Shown here: positions 8,095 to 17,323 of the stretch, one piece after another
Numbering within the stretch: the stretch's first letter is position 1
Layout of the letters: every line of letters starts with the position of its first letter
NCBI GenBank assembly: GCA_021299635.1
Contig: JAJTFA010000001.1
Span: forward strand, 62,001 to 126,000
Direction: 5' to 3'
Source of the DNA: Sphingobacteriales bacterium
GTDB taxonomy: Bacteria > Bacteroidota > Bacteroidia > UKL13-3
DNA length: 64,000 nt
Notes under the pieces: generated by a model
What the model saw: only the letters and a program-made list of their open reading frames with translations
Databases searched by the model: none
Told to the model about the DNA's origin: nothing
Made by a program: the position numbers and the translations under genes

Positions 8095-9816
8095 ATGAAG
8101 AATAAAATACAAGCTATTAAAAGAAGGAAATATAAATCACAGGCAATTGTTGAACTGGTATTGATGCTATCTGTGCTCGTATTCCTGAACCTTATTTTAT
8201 CCAGATATTTTTTTAGAATAGATTTAACCAAGGAGAAGCGCTACTCCCTTTCAACATCCAGCATTAATCTGGCTAAAAAGGTTGACGATGTGTTGTATAT
8301 AAAATGTTATTTGCAAGGTGAATTTCCTGCAGGCTTTAAGCGGCTAAGCAAATCAACCCGCGAGATGTTGGATGAATTTAGGGCTTATTCGGGCGGACAA
8401 ATACAATATGAATTCATTGATCCTTTTGCCGAAGCCGATGCGAAAAAATCCGGTGATATTGTGCAGGAACTTGGAGCCAAAGGCCTACAGCCAACCAGCG
8501 TACAGATCAAAAAAGACGATGAACTATCGCAGAAAATTATTGTGCCGGGGGCTCTCTTTTATTATAAAGGCAAAGAAATTGCAGTAAATCTGCTCAAAGG
8601 ACAGTTCGGTGCAGCGCCTGAGGAAGTAATCAATAGCTCCATTGAATTACTTGAATATGAAATTGCCAATGCGTTAAGAAAGGTAACTGAAAAAAAAGTG
8701 AAGCGAATTGCCATACTCGAAGATCATGGTGAGCTGGATAAATGGGATGTAGCAGAGGCCAAAGCTGAATTAGAACAATATTATGATGTAAAGCGCATTC
8801 CGCTTACCATGGTTCCGCCTCAGGAGTTAAATAATTATACGGGTATAATTATTGCCAAGCCTACAACCGCTTTTACCGAGTATGATAAGTTTAAACTAGA
8901 TCAATACATTATGAATGGTGGAAAGATATTGTGGTTTATCGATTCACAAATTGCCGATATGGATAGTTTGCAAAAAGAACCTATGTTCATGAGCGGCAGT
9001 TATCAGCTGAATCTGGATGATATGCTTTTCAGATATGGTGTGCGGGTTAATTATAATCTGATTCAAGATATTCAGTGTGAAGCCATCCCCATTTTGGCCG
9101 GAATGCGCAATGGCTTGCCGCAGCAAAAATTATTACCTTGGTTATTTTATCCAACAGCAGCTTCGGTTATTGATCATCCAATTGTAAAAAACATGGACCC
9201 GGTTTGGTTTCAATTTGCATCCGGAATAGATACAACATCAAACAAAAAAATAAGGAAAACAGTATTGCTGCAAACTTCACCTTTTGCGCGTGCGGTGCCA
9301 TCTCCCGTTAGGGTTGATTTAAATATGGCTCGTGTAAGACCTGAGCCGGATATGTTTACCAAAGGAAACATACCTCTTGCAGTATTGCTTGAAGGAGAAT
9401 TTACTTCCATCTTTCAATATCGGATGGGTGCAGGTGAATCAAGTGAATTGCCATTCAAGGAAAAAATCAGCTCTAATAAAATGATTGTAGTTGCTGATGG
9501 TGATGTGATTCGCAACCAACGCAAAAAATCAACAGGTGAAATTTATCCCCTGGGATATAATCGGTATACCAATCAGCAATACGGCAACAAACGCTTTGTG
9601 CTCAATTGTATCGACTACCTATGTGATGATTCAGGAATTATAGAAGTACGCGGTAAAGAGATTACCCTAAGACTGCTCAATAAAGGGAAAATTAAAAAGG
9701 AAAAAGGAACTTGGCAGGCAATCAATATGCTGGCGCCATTGGCTTTGGTATTATTTTTCGGAGGCATTAACCGTTGGGTGCGCAAACGCAAGTACGTTTA
9801 TAAGCAGGCAGTATAA
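8095..9816 (+). CDS. gldG: GldG-type ABC transporter auxiliary protein
   Basis: Large extracytoplasmic subunit of the GldAFG transporter. From the ATG at 8095 (MKNKIQAIKRRKY, 573 residues) there is a basic N-terminus, a membrane helix (about 20-40) ending in SRYFFRIDLTKEKRYSLS, the usual start of the GldG/ABC_transp_aux domain, a long periplasmic domain, and a C-terminal membrane helix (LAPLALVLFFGG) followed by RKRKYVYK. The protein is therefore anchored at both ends. It follows gldF and precedes a DUF4340 gene with a 2-bp gap. Confidence 0.88.
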   Translation: MKNKIQAIKRRKYKSQAIVELVLMLSVLVFLNLILSRYFFRIDLTKEKRYSLSTSSINLAKKVDDVLYIKCYLQGEFPAGFKRLSKSTREMLDEFRAYSGGQIQYEFIDPFAEADAKKSGDIVQELGAKGLQPTSVQIKKDDELSQKIIVPGALFYYKGKEIAVNLLKGQFGAAPEEVINSSIELLEYEIANALRKVTEKKVKRIAILEDHGELDKWDVAEAKAELEQYYDVKRIPLTMVPPQELNNYTGIIIAKPTTAFTEYDKFKLDQYIMNGGKILWFIDSQIADMDSLQKEPMFMSGSYQLNLDDMLFRYGVRVNYNLIQDIQCEAIPILAGMRNGLPQQKLLPWLFYPTAASVIDHPIVKNMDPVWFQFASGIDTTSNKKIRKTVLLQTSPFARAVPSPVRVDLNMARVRPEPDMFTKGNIPLAVLLEGEFTSIFQYRMGAGESSELPFKEKISSNKMIVVADGDVIRNQRKKSTGEIYPLGYNRYTNQQYGNKRFVLNCIDYLCDDSGIIEVRGKEITLRLLNKGKIKKEKGTWQAINMLAPLALVLFFGGINRWVRKRKYVYKQAV

Positions 9817-9818
9817 AT

Positions 9819-10844
9819 ATGAACAGAAACATTATAATTTTATTGGTATTGCTGATGGCAGGCATTGCTTGCTATTTACTGGTGATTAATAAACCCTGGA
9901 CAACTTTTAAAGGTGAACTAAAAGATTTTGCCATTCATGATACTGCCTCCATAACCAAAATATTTTTAGCAGATAAAACAGGCAGGACCGTATTGCTGCA
10001 GAAGCAACCTGACCAAACTTGGCTTGTAAATGGCATGTATAAGGCCGATCAAAAAAAGATTGACTTACTCAAACAAACCATGAAACAAGTACAGGTTAGA
10101 AACCCACTTGCAGAAAGTGAGTTTAACACCGTTGTTGCTAGAATGGCTGCCAATGCCGTTAAAGCAGAGTTTTTTAACGAAGATAAACTTATTAAAACCA
10201 TCTATGTAGGCGGTCAAACAAATGATAATACCGGAACTTTCATGATGATAGAGGGGGCTTCAACACCATATGTTACGCATATTTCAGGTTTTGTAGGATA
10301 CCTTACACCACGCTTTAACACGGAAGCCATCAGGTGGAAAACAAAAGAAGTATTTGTGTTACCGGCTGAAGACATTTCAACCATCAGCATATCTTATCCG
10401 CAAGATATATCGGCATCTTTTATCATTGATAATACAGGAACCACCCCGGTTTTAAAAGATAGTAACAACCGGATACATTCAGCCGATATAGGCTTTCTTA
10501 AATATTATACCGCATCTTTCAGCAATATATATTTTGAAGGTTATGTAGAGGATATTAAACCTATTCAGAATGATTCAATCCGTACAACACCTGTTTACTG
10601 CATCATGGAAGTTAAGCAAAAAAGTACGGGGAAAGCAATACGGCTTCAGATACATAAGAAAGGTGTTAATCGAAGATCAACTCAGCAATTTGATGAGGAA
10701 GGGAATAAGTTAACAATAGACCGTGATAAGTATTTTGCTTTTCTGAATAACGAAGAGGATGTAGTATATATTCAGGATTATGTTTTTAGAAATTTATTTA
10801 AAACATTAGCAGATTTTAAGGCAACATTGAGGCCAACTCCATAA
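9819..10844 (+). CDS. DUF4340 membrane-anchored protein, gldG partner
   Basis: The 341 residues begin with one membrane helix (IIILLVLLMAGIACYLLVI, about 5-23), followed by a largely periplasmic region with repeated WLVNG and WKTKEVF-type segments typical of DUF4340. Proteins of this family commonly follow GldG-like genes and are thought to act with the transporter, but no biochemical role is established. It starts 2 bp after gldG and is closed by a strong hairpin terminator. Confidence 0.8.
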   Translation: MNRNIIILLVLLMAGIACYLLVINKPWTTFKGELKDFAIHDTASITKIFLADKTGRTVLLQKQPDQTWLVNGMYKADQKKIDLLKQTMKQVQVRNPLAESEFNTVVARMAANAVKAEFFNEDKLIKTIYVGGQTNDNTGTFMMIEGASTPYVTHISGFVGYLTPRFNTEAIRWKTKEVFVLPAEDISTISISYPQDISASFIIDNTGTTPVLKDSNNRIHSADIGFLKYYTASFSNIYFEGYVEDIKPIQNDSIRTTPVYCIMEVKQKSTGKAIRLQIHKKGVNRRSTQQFDEEGNKLTIDRDKYFAFLNNEEDVVYIQDYVFRNLFKTLADFKATLRPTP

Positions 10845-10875
10845 AAAAAGCGACCCGTTAGAGGTCGCTTTTTTT
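10843..10875 (+). terminator. Rho-independent terminator after the gldAFG-DUF4340 operon
   Basis: The stem AAGCGACC/GGTCGCTT with loop cgttaga is flanked by an A-run and a T-run of seven, so it can work in both directions. It lies at the DUF4340 stop and 17 bp before the 3' end of the convergent lipoprotein gene. Confidence 0.85.
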
Positions 10876-10891
10876 AGCTGGAATATTTTTT

Positions 10892-11788
10892 TTAGTAAGA
10901 CACAACGGCAGTTCTTGCATTTCCTTTTCTGTCCTCCCAATTTATCTTAAAACCATAAGGGCATCCGGTACCGCTGTATGGATTTCCTGATTCATCTACA
11001 CCAAAAGTAACGGAGATTGATTTAACTAAACCATTGTGTACCTTAATACCTGAAACAGGCCTGCTTGTGCATTGGCTATTAAATGTAAGCGGAGTAGTAA
11101 GTTGTGTATAGAATGCCGTTCCTCTTCTGTTAACTCCCCAAACCACCACATTGCTGTATCCGCCAACTGCAGTGTCGCCTTCTACTTTAAGGCCAAGCTG
11201 TCCACTAGTATTGGTAAATGTTCTTTTTCTGGCTACCTGCCATGTGCGCATAGTACCATTATCAAAACTCACTTCGGTATTTCCTCTTACCTTATGGATT
11301 ACGTTGCTATTTACATAAGCTTTGCCACCGGTAACATTGGTGATATAATGCACTCCATTAATCACTACCGATTTTCCTGTACTAACGCGTGTAACTTTCA
11401 GGTTTTGTGCTTCCACTTGAAGAACCGCACCTGCATCACTCCATTTGTTACCGCTTATGAGTTGTAAAACCACCACACCACTGCGATTTCTTAATCCGTC
11501 ACCGCTTAATCCATCATAGGTAATTACAATTTTCTTTTGGCTGATAAAAGTGCTGTCGTTAACCTTTGCCCCGGGTATGCCCGGGCCTTTGCCTAAGCCG
11601 CTTGAAGAAATGGTAACATCAGCCTCGTTTAATGATGCTTCCAGCTCATTGCTGTGGCTGCTTTCATCAGACGATAATTCTGATTGCTCAAGACCATCGT
11701 CCATGGTGTCGTCATCTTTTTTACAACTGTTTAATGAAAGGCCCGCAACAACCATTGCTGCCAAACCGAATTGAATTATTTTTTTCAT
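10892..11788 (-). CDS. Putative lipoprotein of unknown function
   Basis: From MKKIIQFG (ATG at 11788; another ATG lies two codons upstream) a signal peptide ends in the lipobox LSLNSC, with acylated Cys followed by KKDDD, a surface-export-like charged stretch in Bacteroidota lipoproteins. An acidic Ser/Glu-rich linker (about 30-60) precedes a beta-rich domain with repeated SGVVVLQ, VVWGVNRRG and VSFDNGTMRTWQVAR segments. I recognise no named domain. It is flanked by a bidirectional terminator downstream and the aminotransferase upstream, and appears monocistronic. Confidence 0.75.
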   Translation of the reverse strand: MKKIIQFGLAAMVVAGLSLNSCKKDDDTMDDGLEQSELSSDESSHSNELEASLNEADVTISSSGLGKGPGIPGAKVNDSTFISQKKIVITYDGLSGDGLRNRSGVVVLQLISGNKWSDAGAVLQVEAQNLKVTRVSTGKSVVINGVHYITNVTGGKAYVNSNVIHKVRGNTEVSFDNGTMRTWQVARKRTFTNTSGQLGLKVEGDTAVGGYSNVVVWGVNRRGTAFYTQLTTPLTFNSQCTSRPVSGIKVHNGLVKSISVTFGVDESGNPYSGTGCPYGFKINWEDRKGNARTAVVSY

Positions 11789-11844
11789 ATGCATACTACT
11801 TTTTGCTTTTTATACTGCTTCTGATAACCAAAGATACAAAAGGT

Positions 11845-13044
11845 TTAACGGGTATTTAAAATTAAATTAAGGTTATTAATAATAATATCGCACGCTTGTG
11901 CAATTTCCTCACGGGTAATGATAAGGGGTGGCGCAATTCTGAGTTTATGGGTGGCAAATAAAAACCAATCGGCAATTAAACCATCTGATATACAGGAATC
12001 TATGAGTTTTTTATTCAGCTCAAAGCTCTCCAGTTCAGGTGCAAGCATGAGCCCTTTTCCACTAATTTGCCTGATAGCAGGGTGTTTTAGCAAATGCCTG
12101 AATAATAATTCTTTGTCTGCCACTTCAGCTATCCAGTTATGTGAAAGCAATTCTTCCAAACCAGCCAGCGCAGCCGCGCAAACCACCGGATGACCTCCAA
12201 AAGTAGTGATATGGCCTAGCATAGGTTGTTCTGCCAATTGCATCATCATTTCTTTGGAAGCAATGAATGCGCCTATTGGCATGCCAGCACCTAGTGCCTT
12301 GCCTAGCAGCAACACATCAGGTACCACTCCGCTGTGCTCAAAGGCAAACATTTTTCCGCTCCGGCCCATTCCTGATTGTATCTCATCAAAAATGAGTAAT
12401 GCGCCAGTACTGTTACATTTTGCACGAAGTGCCGATAAAAAATCAGGATCTGATACAATATATCCGCTTTCTCCTCTAATGACCTCAGCCACCACACAAG
12501 CTGTTCGTTGTGTTATACTATCTAGTTCGGCAGTCTGGTTGTGCTCAAGAAAACGGATATCAGGTAATAAGGGCCTGAAAGCATTTTTATAATATTCTTC
12601 ACTGTTCAGGCTAAGAGCTGCATGTGTGCTACCATGATAGGCCTGCTTAAATGCGATGATTTCCGTTCTGCCTGTAACCCGTTTGGCTAGTTTAAGCGCA
12701 CCATCGGTTGCCTCAGCACCTGAGTTAACAAAATACACGCAGTTTAATACCGATGGTAACAACGTTGTTAGCCTCTCTGCAAGTTTTACCTGTGGAGCCT
12801 GAACATATTCACCATATACCATCAGGTGCATGTACTGGTCAACCTGACTTTTAATAGCATCATTTACCCGCTTATTGCCATGCCCAAGGCTGCTTACGCT
12901 TATTCCCGAAATTAAATCGATGTAAGCTTTGCCACTTTTGTCATACAAATAAATGCCAGATGCTTTTTCAAACTCAAGTAATAATGGGAAATGTGTCGTT
13001 TGTGCCTGCCTGTTTAAAAATAGTTGCCGATTATTCAGATGCAT
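11845..13044 (-). CDS. Class III PLP-dependent aminotransferase
   Basis: Fold-type I aminotransferase of the acetylornithine/ornithine/4-aminobutyrate group, 399 residues. Visible features are FVNSGAEATDGALKLAKR (PLP phosphate region), the YHGSTHAALSL loop, the FDEIQSGMGRSGKMFAFEH Asp motif and the Schiff-base Lys in LLLGKALGAGMPIGAF. Substrate cannot be set from sequence: there is no arg or gab gene next to it. It opens upstream with a short AT-rich spacer before the divergent gene at 13158. Confidence 0.85.
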   Translation of the reverse strand: MHLNNRQLFLNRQAQTTHFPLLLEFEKASGIYLYDKSGKAYIDLISGISVSSLGHGNKRVNDAIKSQVDQYMHLMVYGEYVQAPQVKLAERLTTLLPSVLNCVYFVNSGAEATDGALKLAKRVTGRTEIIAFKQAYHGSTHAALSLNSEEYYKNAFRPLLPDIRFLEHNQTAELDSITQRTACVVAEVIRGESGYIVSDPDFLSALRAKCNSTGALLIFDEIQSGMGRSGKMFAFEHSGVVPDVLLLGKALGAGMPIGAFIASKEMMMQLAEQPMLGHITTFGGHPVVCAAALAGLEELLSHNWIAEVADKELLFRHLLKHPAIRQISGKGLMLAPELESFELNKKLIDSCISDGLIADWFLFATHKLRIAPPLIITREEIAQACDIIINNLNLILNTR

Positions 13045-13157
13045 GCTTCAAATATGCATATAAATTAATCGGATGAAAAATATGATGTAATTCAGACTAC
13101 TTATTTAAAGTGAGTTTACAAAAAAGTTGACTAATTTGCTTAAAAATAAATTCGCAA

Positions 13158-13520
13158 ATGGAACAGGTGAAAGACGAAGACATTTTGGGTAAGGCCTATG
13201 ATGAGGTATGTGATTATGTTAATCTGCGGCTAGAATTGCTTAAAATAGAAACTGCTGAAAAATCGGCAAAGGTTACTGCTTACATGATTAGCAGCTTGGT
13301 TTTATTATTCACCGGATTTTTTTGTCTGCTCTTTCTAAGTGTAGGTGCAGGAATTTATTTCAGTGCATACTGGGCTGATTATTCAATAGGCTTTGGCGTA
13401 GTGGGTGCTTTTTATGTACTTTTATTTTTAATGGTTCTGCTGTTTAAAAAAGCAATGATTCACCGCCCGGTTATCAATACAATCATTCGTTTATTCTTTT
13501 CAGCCGATGAAACCAATTAA
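13158..13520 (+). CDS. Small two-helix membrane protein (holin-X/YqjE-like)
   Basis: 120 residues with an amphipathic N-terminal segment containing YVNLRLELLKIETAEK, two strong membrane helices (about 40-65 and 75-98) and a short basic tail. This layout matches the YqjE/phage_holin_3_6 superfamily, which in non-phage settings are envelope proteins of unknown role. No phage genes adjoin it. The downstream gene overlaps by 14 bp, so the two are cotranslated. Confidence 0.7.
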   Translation: MEQVKDEDILGKAYDEVCDYVNLRLELLKIETAEKSAKVTAYMISSLVLLFTGFFCLLFLSVGAGIYFSAYWADYSIGFGVVGAFYVLLFLMVLLFKKAMIHRPVINTIIRLFFSADETN

Positions 13521-13881
13521 AATTATAGATCTGGAAACCTTGCATCTAGAGAAAGAGCGGGTGCAGTTATTGCTGGAAGCCAAGCAACAGGATTTGTCAG
13601 AAACAGGTGCTTATATTAAGGCCAATTCCCGTAAAATACTATGGGCACAAATAAATCCGTTTAAGGGCAATACCTTAATCGAAACAGCAGGAGAGGTAGT
13701 AGCACCACTTATACAAACCGCAACAGGAGGAACGGTAAAAGATACCCTCATTCAGTTGCTTAAAGAAGTGGTGCTTAATTATGGAGTAGATGCTGCGCAA
13801 AAGTTTTTAAAGAAAAAGAAGAAACGAAAAAAGGCAGCAAAAAATAACACCAATAGCAACGAAACCGGACCTGACGCATAG
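13507..13881 (+). CDS. Hypothetical protein paired with the YqjE-like gene
   Basis: 124 residues starting MKPIKIIDLETLHLEKERV. The N-terminal third looks helical and amphipathic, the middle (VVAPLIQTATGGTVKD) is mildly hydrophobic, and the C-terminus is a very basic Lys tail (KKKKKRKKAAKN). I do not recognise a family. The 14-bp overlap with the preceding membrane gene suggests a joint envelope-linked role, but that is inference. Confidence 0.65.
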   Translation: MKPIKIIDLETLHLEKERVQLLLEAKQQDLSETGAYIKANSRKILWAQINPFKGNTLIETAGEVVAPLIQTATGGTVKDTLIQLLKEVVLNYGVDAAQKFLKKKKKRKKAAKNNTNSNETGPDA

Positions 13882-13909
13882 ACATTTTGTCTTTGCATCA
13901 CTCAATTGC

Positions 13910-15190
13910 TCACAGATTAAATCGTGTAGTAAATTCTTTACTTAACTGTTCACGGTGATCAGGGTGTGCTATGCTGATTAATGCTTTGCCGCGTTGCTCC
14001 ATGTTTAATCCATACAAATTTACTTTACCATATTCGGTAACTACCCAATGTATATGGCCACGTGTGGTAACCACTCCGGCACCTTTTTTTAAATAAGTCA
14101 CAATGCGCGATTCTCCTTTTTTTGTTGTTGAAGGAATGGCAATGATTGGTTTCCCACCTTCCGATAATGCTGCACCTCTCATAAAGTCCATTTGTCCGCC
14201 AATGCCTGAATACTGATAAGCTCCTATGGAGTCTGAACAAACCTGCCCGGTTAAGTCAATTTCGATGGCACTGTTAATGGCAGTAACTTTGGGATTTCTG
14301 CTTATTACGTTCGGGTTGTTCACGTAGCTGATGTCAAGTCCTTTTATCAGCGGATTGTCATCAATAAAATCGTAAAGTTTTTTGGTACCCAGCACAAAAC
14401 CAGTCACACAGTAATCTTTAATAATATTTTTTCGACTGTTATTAATAATGCCATTTTCAATCAGCGGTATCACGCCATCGGAAAACATTTCCGTATGCAA
14501 GCCCAGGTCCTTTAGATGTCCAAGATTTTTAAGTACTGCATCAGGTAAGGTGCCAATACCCAGCTGCAGGGTAGCAGCATCTTCAACCAGTTCTGCAACA
14601 TTTTTTCCAATACGGTCATACACATCATTAAAATCTTTTGCATAGCTCACTTCAGGCAAGGGGTCTTCAACCCATACCGCATAATCAATCATCCATGCAG
14701 GTATAAATGCATCTCCGTGCATGCGCGGCATGTTTGGGTTAACCTGTGCAATAACCAGATTGGCGCTTTGCATAGCTGCACGGGCCACATCAACAGAAGT
14801 GCCCAGTGAGCAAAATCCATGTTTATCCGGAGGAGAAACATGCAGTAAAGCCACATCAAGGGGCAATATATTTTTAGTAAACAGCTTAGGTATCTCACTT
14901 AAAAAAACCGGGATATAATCTCCGCGATCTGAGTTTATTGCTACTCTCGTGCTCTCCGAAACAAAAAGTGAGTTTATGTAAAAGCGGCCCTCCAAGATAT
15001 CCTTATTCAAATCAATACCGTAGGTACTTATGCTAACCAACTCCACATTTTCCAAATCGGTTCTATTTATAAGTGCATTCACTAAGGCCACAGGCGTAGC
15101 GGCACTTCCATGTAAAAATACCCGCTGCCCGGATTGGATATGAGAAACCACTTCTTCTGCAGATAGGTAATGTAATTTTTTGTTAAGCAT
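13910..15190 (-). CDS. Acetyl-CoA hydrolase/CoA-transferase family protein
   Basis: 426-residue CoA-transferase of the family containing 4-hydroxybutyrate and acetate CoA-transferases. It shows the glycine-rich GSAATPVALVNAL start, DVALLHVSPPDKHGFCSLG, the IEIDLTGQV segment that likely carries the catalytic Glu, and the CoA-binding SGIGGQMDFMRGA. These enzymes move CoA between acyl groups in the cytosol. The exact acyl substrate is not determinable here. It is convergent with the 13507 gene and divergent from mnmE. Confidence 0.85.
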   Translation of the reverse strand: MLNKKLHYLSAEEVVSHIQSGQRVFLHGSAATPVALVNALINRTDLENVELVSISTYGIDLNKDILEGRFYINSLFVSESTRVAINSDRGDYIPVFLSEIPKLFTKNILPLDVALLHVSPPDKHGFCSLGTSVDVARAAMQSANLVIAQVNPNMPRMHGDAFIPAWMIDYAVWVEDPLPEVSYAKDFNDVYDRIGKNVAELVEDAATLQLGIGTLPDAVLKNLGHLKDLGLHTEMFSDGVIPLIENGIINNSRKNIIKDYCVTGFVLGTKKLYDFIDDNPLIKGLDISYVNNPNVISRNPKVTAINSAIEIDLTGQVCSDSIGAYQYSGIGGQMDFMRGAALSEGGKPIIAIPSTTKKGESRIVTYLKKGAGVVTTRGHIHWVVTEYGKVNLYGLNMEQRGKALISIAHPDHREQLSKEFTTRFNL

Positions 15191-15361
15191 TTACACTTGA
15201 TATTTTCAACGAATATGGTGCTTTGCCTTCAATCAAAATATAATTAATATCAGTTTTTACTCGTCCATTTTGTTTGTATTGATTCTGTTTTATAGGAACT
15301 AAGTTCTGCTTTAGCTCTTTTCTGAAAAGTAATCTGCAGGTATTTGTTAACTTTGCCGGCT

Positions 15362-16732
15362 ATGGGTGCTCACCTCCATTCAGATTTAAACGATACCATT
15401 TGTGCATTGGCCACACCGGCAGGCACAGGTGCTATTGGTGTAATACGCGTAAGTGGCAGCAGAGCAATAGAAATTGTGAATATTCTTTTTAAAGGGAAAG
15501 ACCTTGCAGCGCAGGCAAGTCATACCATTCATTTTGGCAAAATTACTGATGGTAGCCGCATTATTGATGAGGTTTTGGCTTCTTTATTTGTTGCGCCAAA
15601 ATCTTATACCGGTGAACACACGGTAGAATTAAGTTGCCACGGATCAACTTATATACAGCAACAAATTTTACAGCTGCTGGTGCAGCACGATTGTCGTTTA
15701 GCCAAGCCGGGCGAGTTTACCCTCAGGGCATTTTTAAATAAAAAATTAGACTTGAGTCAGGCTGAAGCAGTGGCCGATCTCATAGCCAGTGATAGTGCCG
15801 AAAGCCACAAAATGGCCATGCAGCAAATGCGTGGCGGGTTTGGTGCACAAATAAACCAGATGCGTACACAACTGGTAAATTTTGCTTCTCTCATCGAACT
15901 TGAATTAGACTTTAGTGAAGAGGATGTAGAGTTTGCAGCACGAGAAGAATTATTGGTATTGGTATCTCAAATTGCTGCACTCATACAAAACCTTCTCGAT
16001 TCATTTAATTATGGAAATGCCATTAAAAATGGAATACCAACTGTTATTGCAGGCAAACCCAATGCAGGTAAATCAACTTTACTCAATGCACTTATCAATG
16101 AGGAGCGTGCAATTGTAAGCGATATCGCAGGAACTACAAGAGATACAATTGAAGAAGCTTTTGTAATAGATGGCATTACTTTCAGACTTATTGATACAGC
16201 AGGAATCAGGCAACATGCCTCCGATGCCATTGAAGAGATTGGGATAGAGCGAGCATTTGAAAAACTACAAAAAGCGAGCATTATTATGTATGTTTTTGAT
16301 GCAACGTTAACAACTGCTGAACAATTAACAGAGGAACTAAAATTGTTCAGTTCATATCCGGCTATCGTTATTCCGGTTGCCAATAAAACCGATGCACTTA
16401 CACATACTTCGGCATTTAATCAGGAAACGGTAAGCATTAGCGCAAAAAATAATATCGGAATGGAATTGCTTAAACAACGTTTGGTAGTTGCGGTGCGAAA
16501 GGATGAAATTAAAAACGATATAATCATCACCAACCTGCGACATTATGAAGCGCTCAAACATACTGCTGACACACTTCAGCAGGTGCTTAATGGAATTGAC
16601 ATGCGTATCAGCGGAGAGCTTCTTGCTCTTGATATACGAAAGGCTTTGTTCCACCTGGCAGAAATAACAGGCGAGGTAACTACAGATGATTTATTGGCCA
16701 ATATTTTTTCTAAGTTTTGTATCGGAAAGTAA
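15362..16732 (+). CDS. mnmE: tRNA modification GTPase MnmE; island integration target
   Basis: With MnmG, MnmE forms carboxymethylaminomethyl groups at wobble U34 of tRNAs. It has the N-terminal formyl-THF domain (ATPAGTGAIGVIRVSG), a central helical domain, a G domain with P-loop GKPNAGKSTL, switch DTAGIRQ and NKTD, and the terminal CIGK motif with catalytic Cys. I use the ATG at 15362 (MGAHLHSDLND, 456 residues) instead of a TTG six codons upstream. The last codons and stop lie inside the island's 17-bp attachment repeat, and the gene is left intact. Confidence 0.96.
   Translation: MGAHLHSDLNDTICALATPAGTGAIGVIRVSGSRAIEIVNILFKGKDLAAQASHTIHFGKITDGSRIIDEVLASLFVAPKSYTGEHTVELSCHGSTYIQQQILQLLVQHDCRLAKPGEFTLRAFLNKKLDLSQAEAVADLIASDSAESHKMAMQQMRGGFGAQINQMRTQLVNFASLIELELDFSEEDVEFAAREELLVLVSQIAALIQNLLDSFNYGNAIKNGIPTVIAGKPNAGKSTLLNALINEERAIVSDIAGTTRDTIEEAFVIDGITFRLIDTAGIRQHASDAIEEIGIERAFEKLQKASIIMYVFDATLTTAEQLTEELKLFSSYPAIVIPVANKTDALTHTSAFNQETVSISAKNNIGMELLKQRLVVAVRKDEIKNDIIITNLRHYEALKHTADTLQQVLNGIDMRISGELLALDIRKALFHLAEITGEVTTDDLLANIFSKFCIGK
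16715..16731 (+). repeat. attL core: 17-bp direct repeat in the mnmE 3' end
   Basis: The sequence ttttgtatcggaaagta occurs here and again at 49474-49490. Here it encodes the end of MnmE (codons for Cys-Ile-Gly-Lys and the first two bases of the stop). Flanks outside the repeat differ (g...attt here, t...gttt at the right copy), so exactly 17 bp are shared. A tyrosine integrase gene begins about 590 bp inside this end. Confidence 0.88.
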
Positions 16733-16796
16733 TTTGTTTTTCTATTTCTTCTAAGTGCTTGTTTTTGTTGAGTTTCATCCGTTTTTACTTTCCTTT

Positions 16797-16877
16797 ATTT
16801 GTTGCCAAACTACTCTTTTTTGCTTATATTTGTTGCCAGATTGTTGCCCTGAAAAGTTGCCCTTTTTGTTGGGCAAC
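16797..16877 (+). repeat. Left cluster of GTTGCC repeats, candidate integrase arm sites
   Basis: ATTTGTTGCC occurs at 16797-16806 and 16828-16837, ATTGTTGCC at 16840-16848, GTTGCCC at 16856-16862, and its reverse complement GGGCAAC at 16871-16877. The same words recur just inside attR (49381-49435). Short repeats on both sides of an att core are typical arm-type binding sites of tyrosine integrases or Xis sites. No other function is evident in this 220-bp intergenic stretch. Confidence 0.5.
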
Positions 16878-16948
16878 AAGTTGGAGAGAAAATGTCACAC
16901 ATAGACACACTCTGACACACAAAGGCACTAAAGGACAAATACAGGCAC

Positions 16949-17323
16949 ATGGCAAGCAACATAGAAATCACCAAAAAATGCCTCTACTGCGGTAAGGAGT
17001 ACACAGCTAAAACGCTAACTACAAAGTATTGCGGCCACACCTGCAACAGTCGCCACTATAAGCAACTGAAGCGGGAAGAAAAGTTGAACAACTTCAAAGA
17101 AGCTCAGGCAAAGCCCGAGCAACAGCCGCAGCAATCATTTGACATTGCATTACAGCAAAAAGAGTTTCTCAGCATTGATGAAGCTGCAAAACTTATTGGT
17201 GCAAGCCGCAGAACTATACACCGCCTTATATCCGGCAACAAACTCCAAGTTGGAAAGGTTGGCAGTCGCACAATCATCACACGAAAGGCAATTGATAATC
17301 TCTTTAATACACAAGCCGTATGA
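16949..17323 (+). CDS. Zinc-ribbon/helix-turn-helix protein, excisionase-like
   Basis: 124 residues. An N-terminal Cys cluster (C11LYC14 and YCGHTCNSRHY, about 27-37) looks like a zinc-binding knuckle. The C-terminal half (about 73-120, FLSIDEAAKLIGASRRTIHRL) is a MerR/excisionase-type HTH_17. It overlaps the integrase start by 4 bp, the standard arrangement for a directionality factor or integrase regulator in Bacteroidota islands. The specific Xis role is inferred. Confidence 0.75.
   Translation: MASNIEITKKCLYCGKEYTAKTLTTKYCGHTCNSRHYKQLKREEKLNNFKEAQAKPEQQPQQSFDIALQQKEFLSIDEAAKLIGASRRTIHRLISGNKLQVGKVGSRTIITRKAIDNLFNTQAV

Noticed and set aside
13158-13520. Phage holin
   Set aside because: The membrane layout is holin-like, but no lysis, tail or capsid gene is near; the YqjE-like interpretation fits better.
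15344-15361. TTG start for mnmE
   Set aside because: It adds six residues (MLTLPA) not typical of MnmE; the ATG at 15362 matches the family start.
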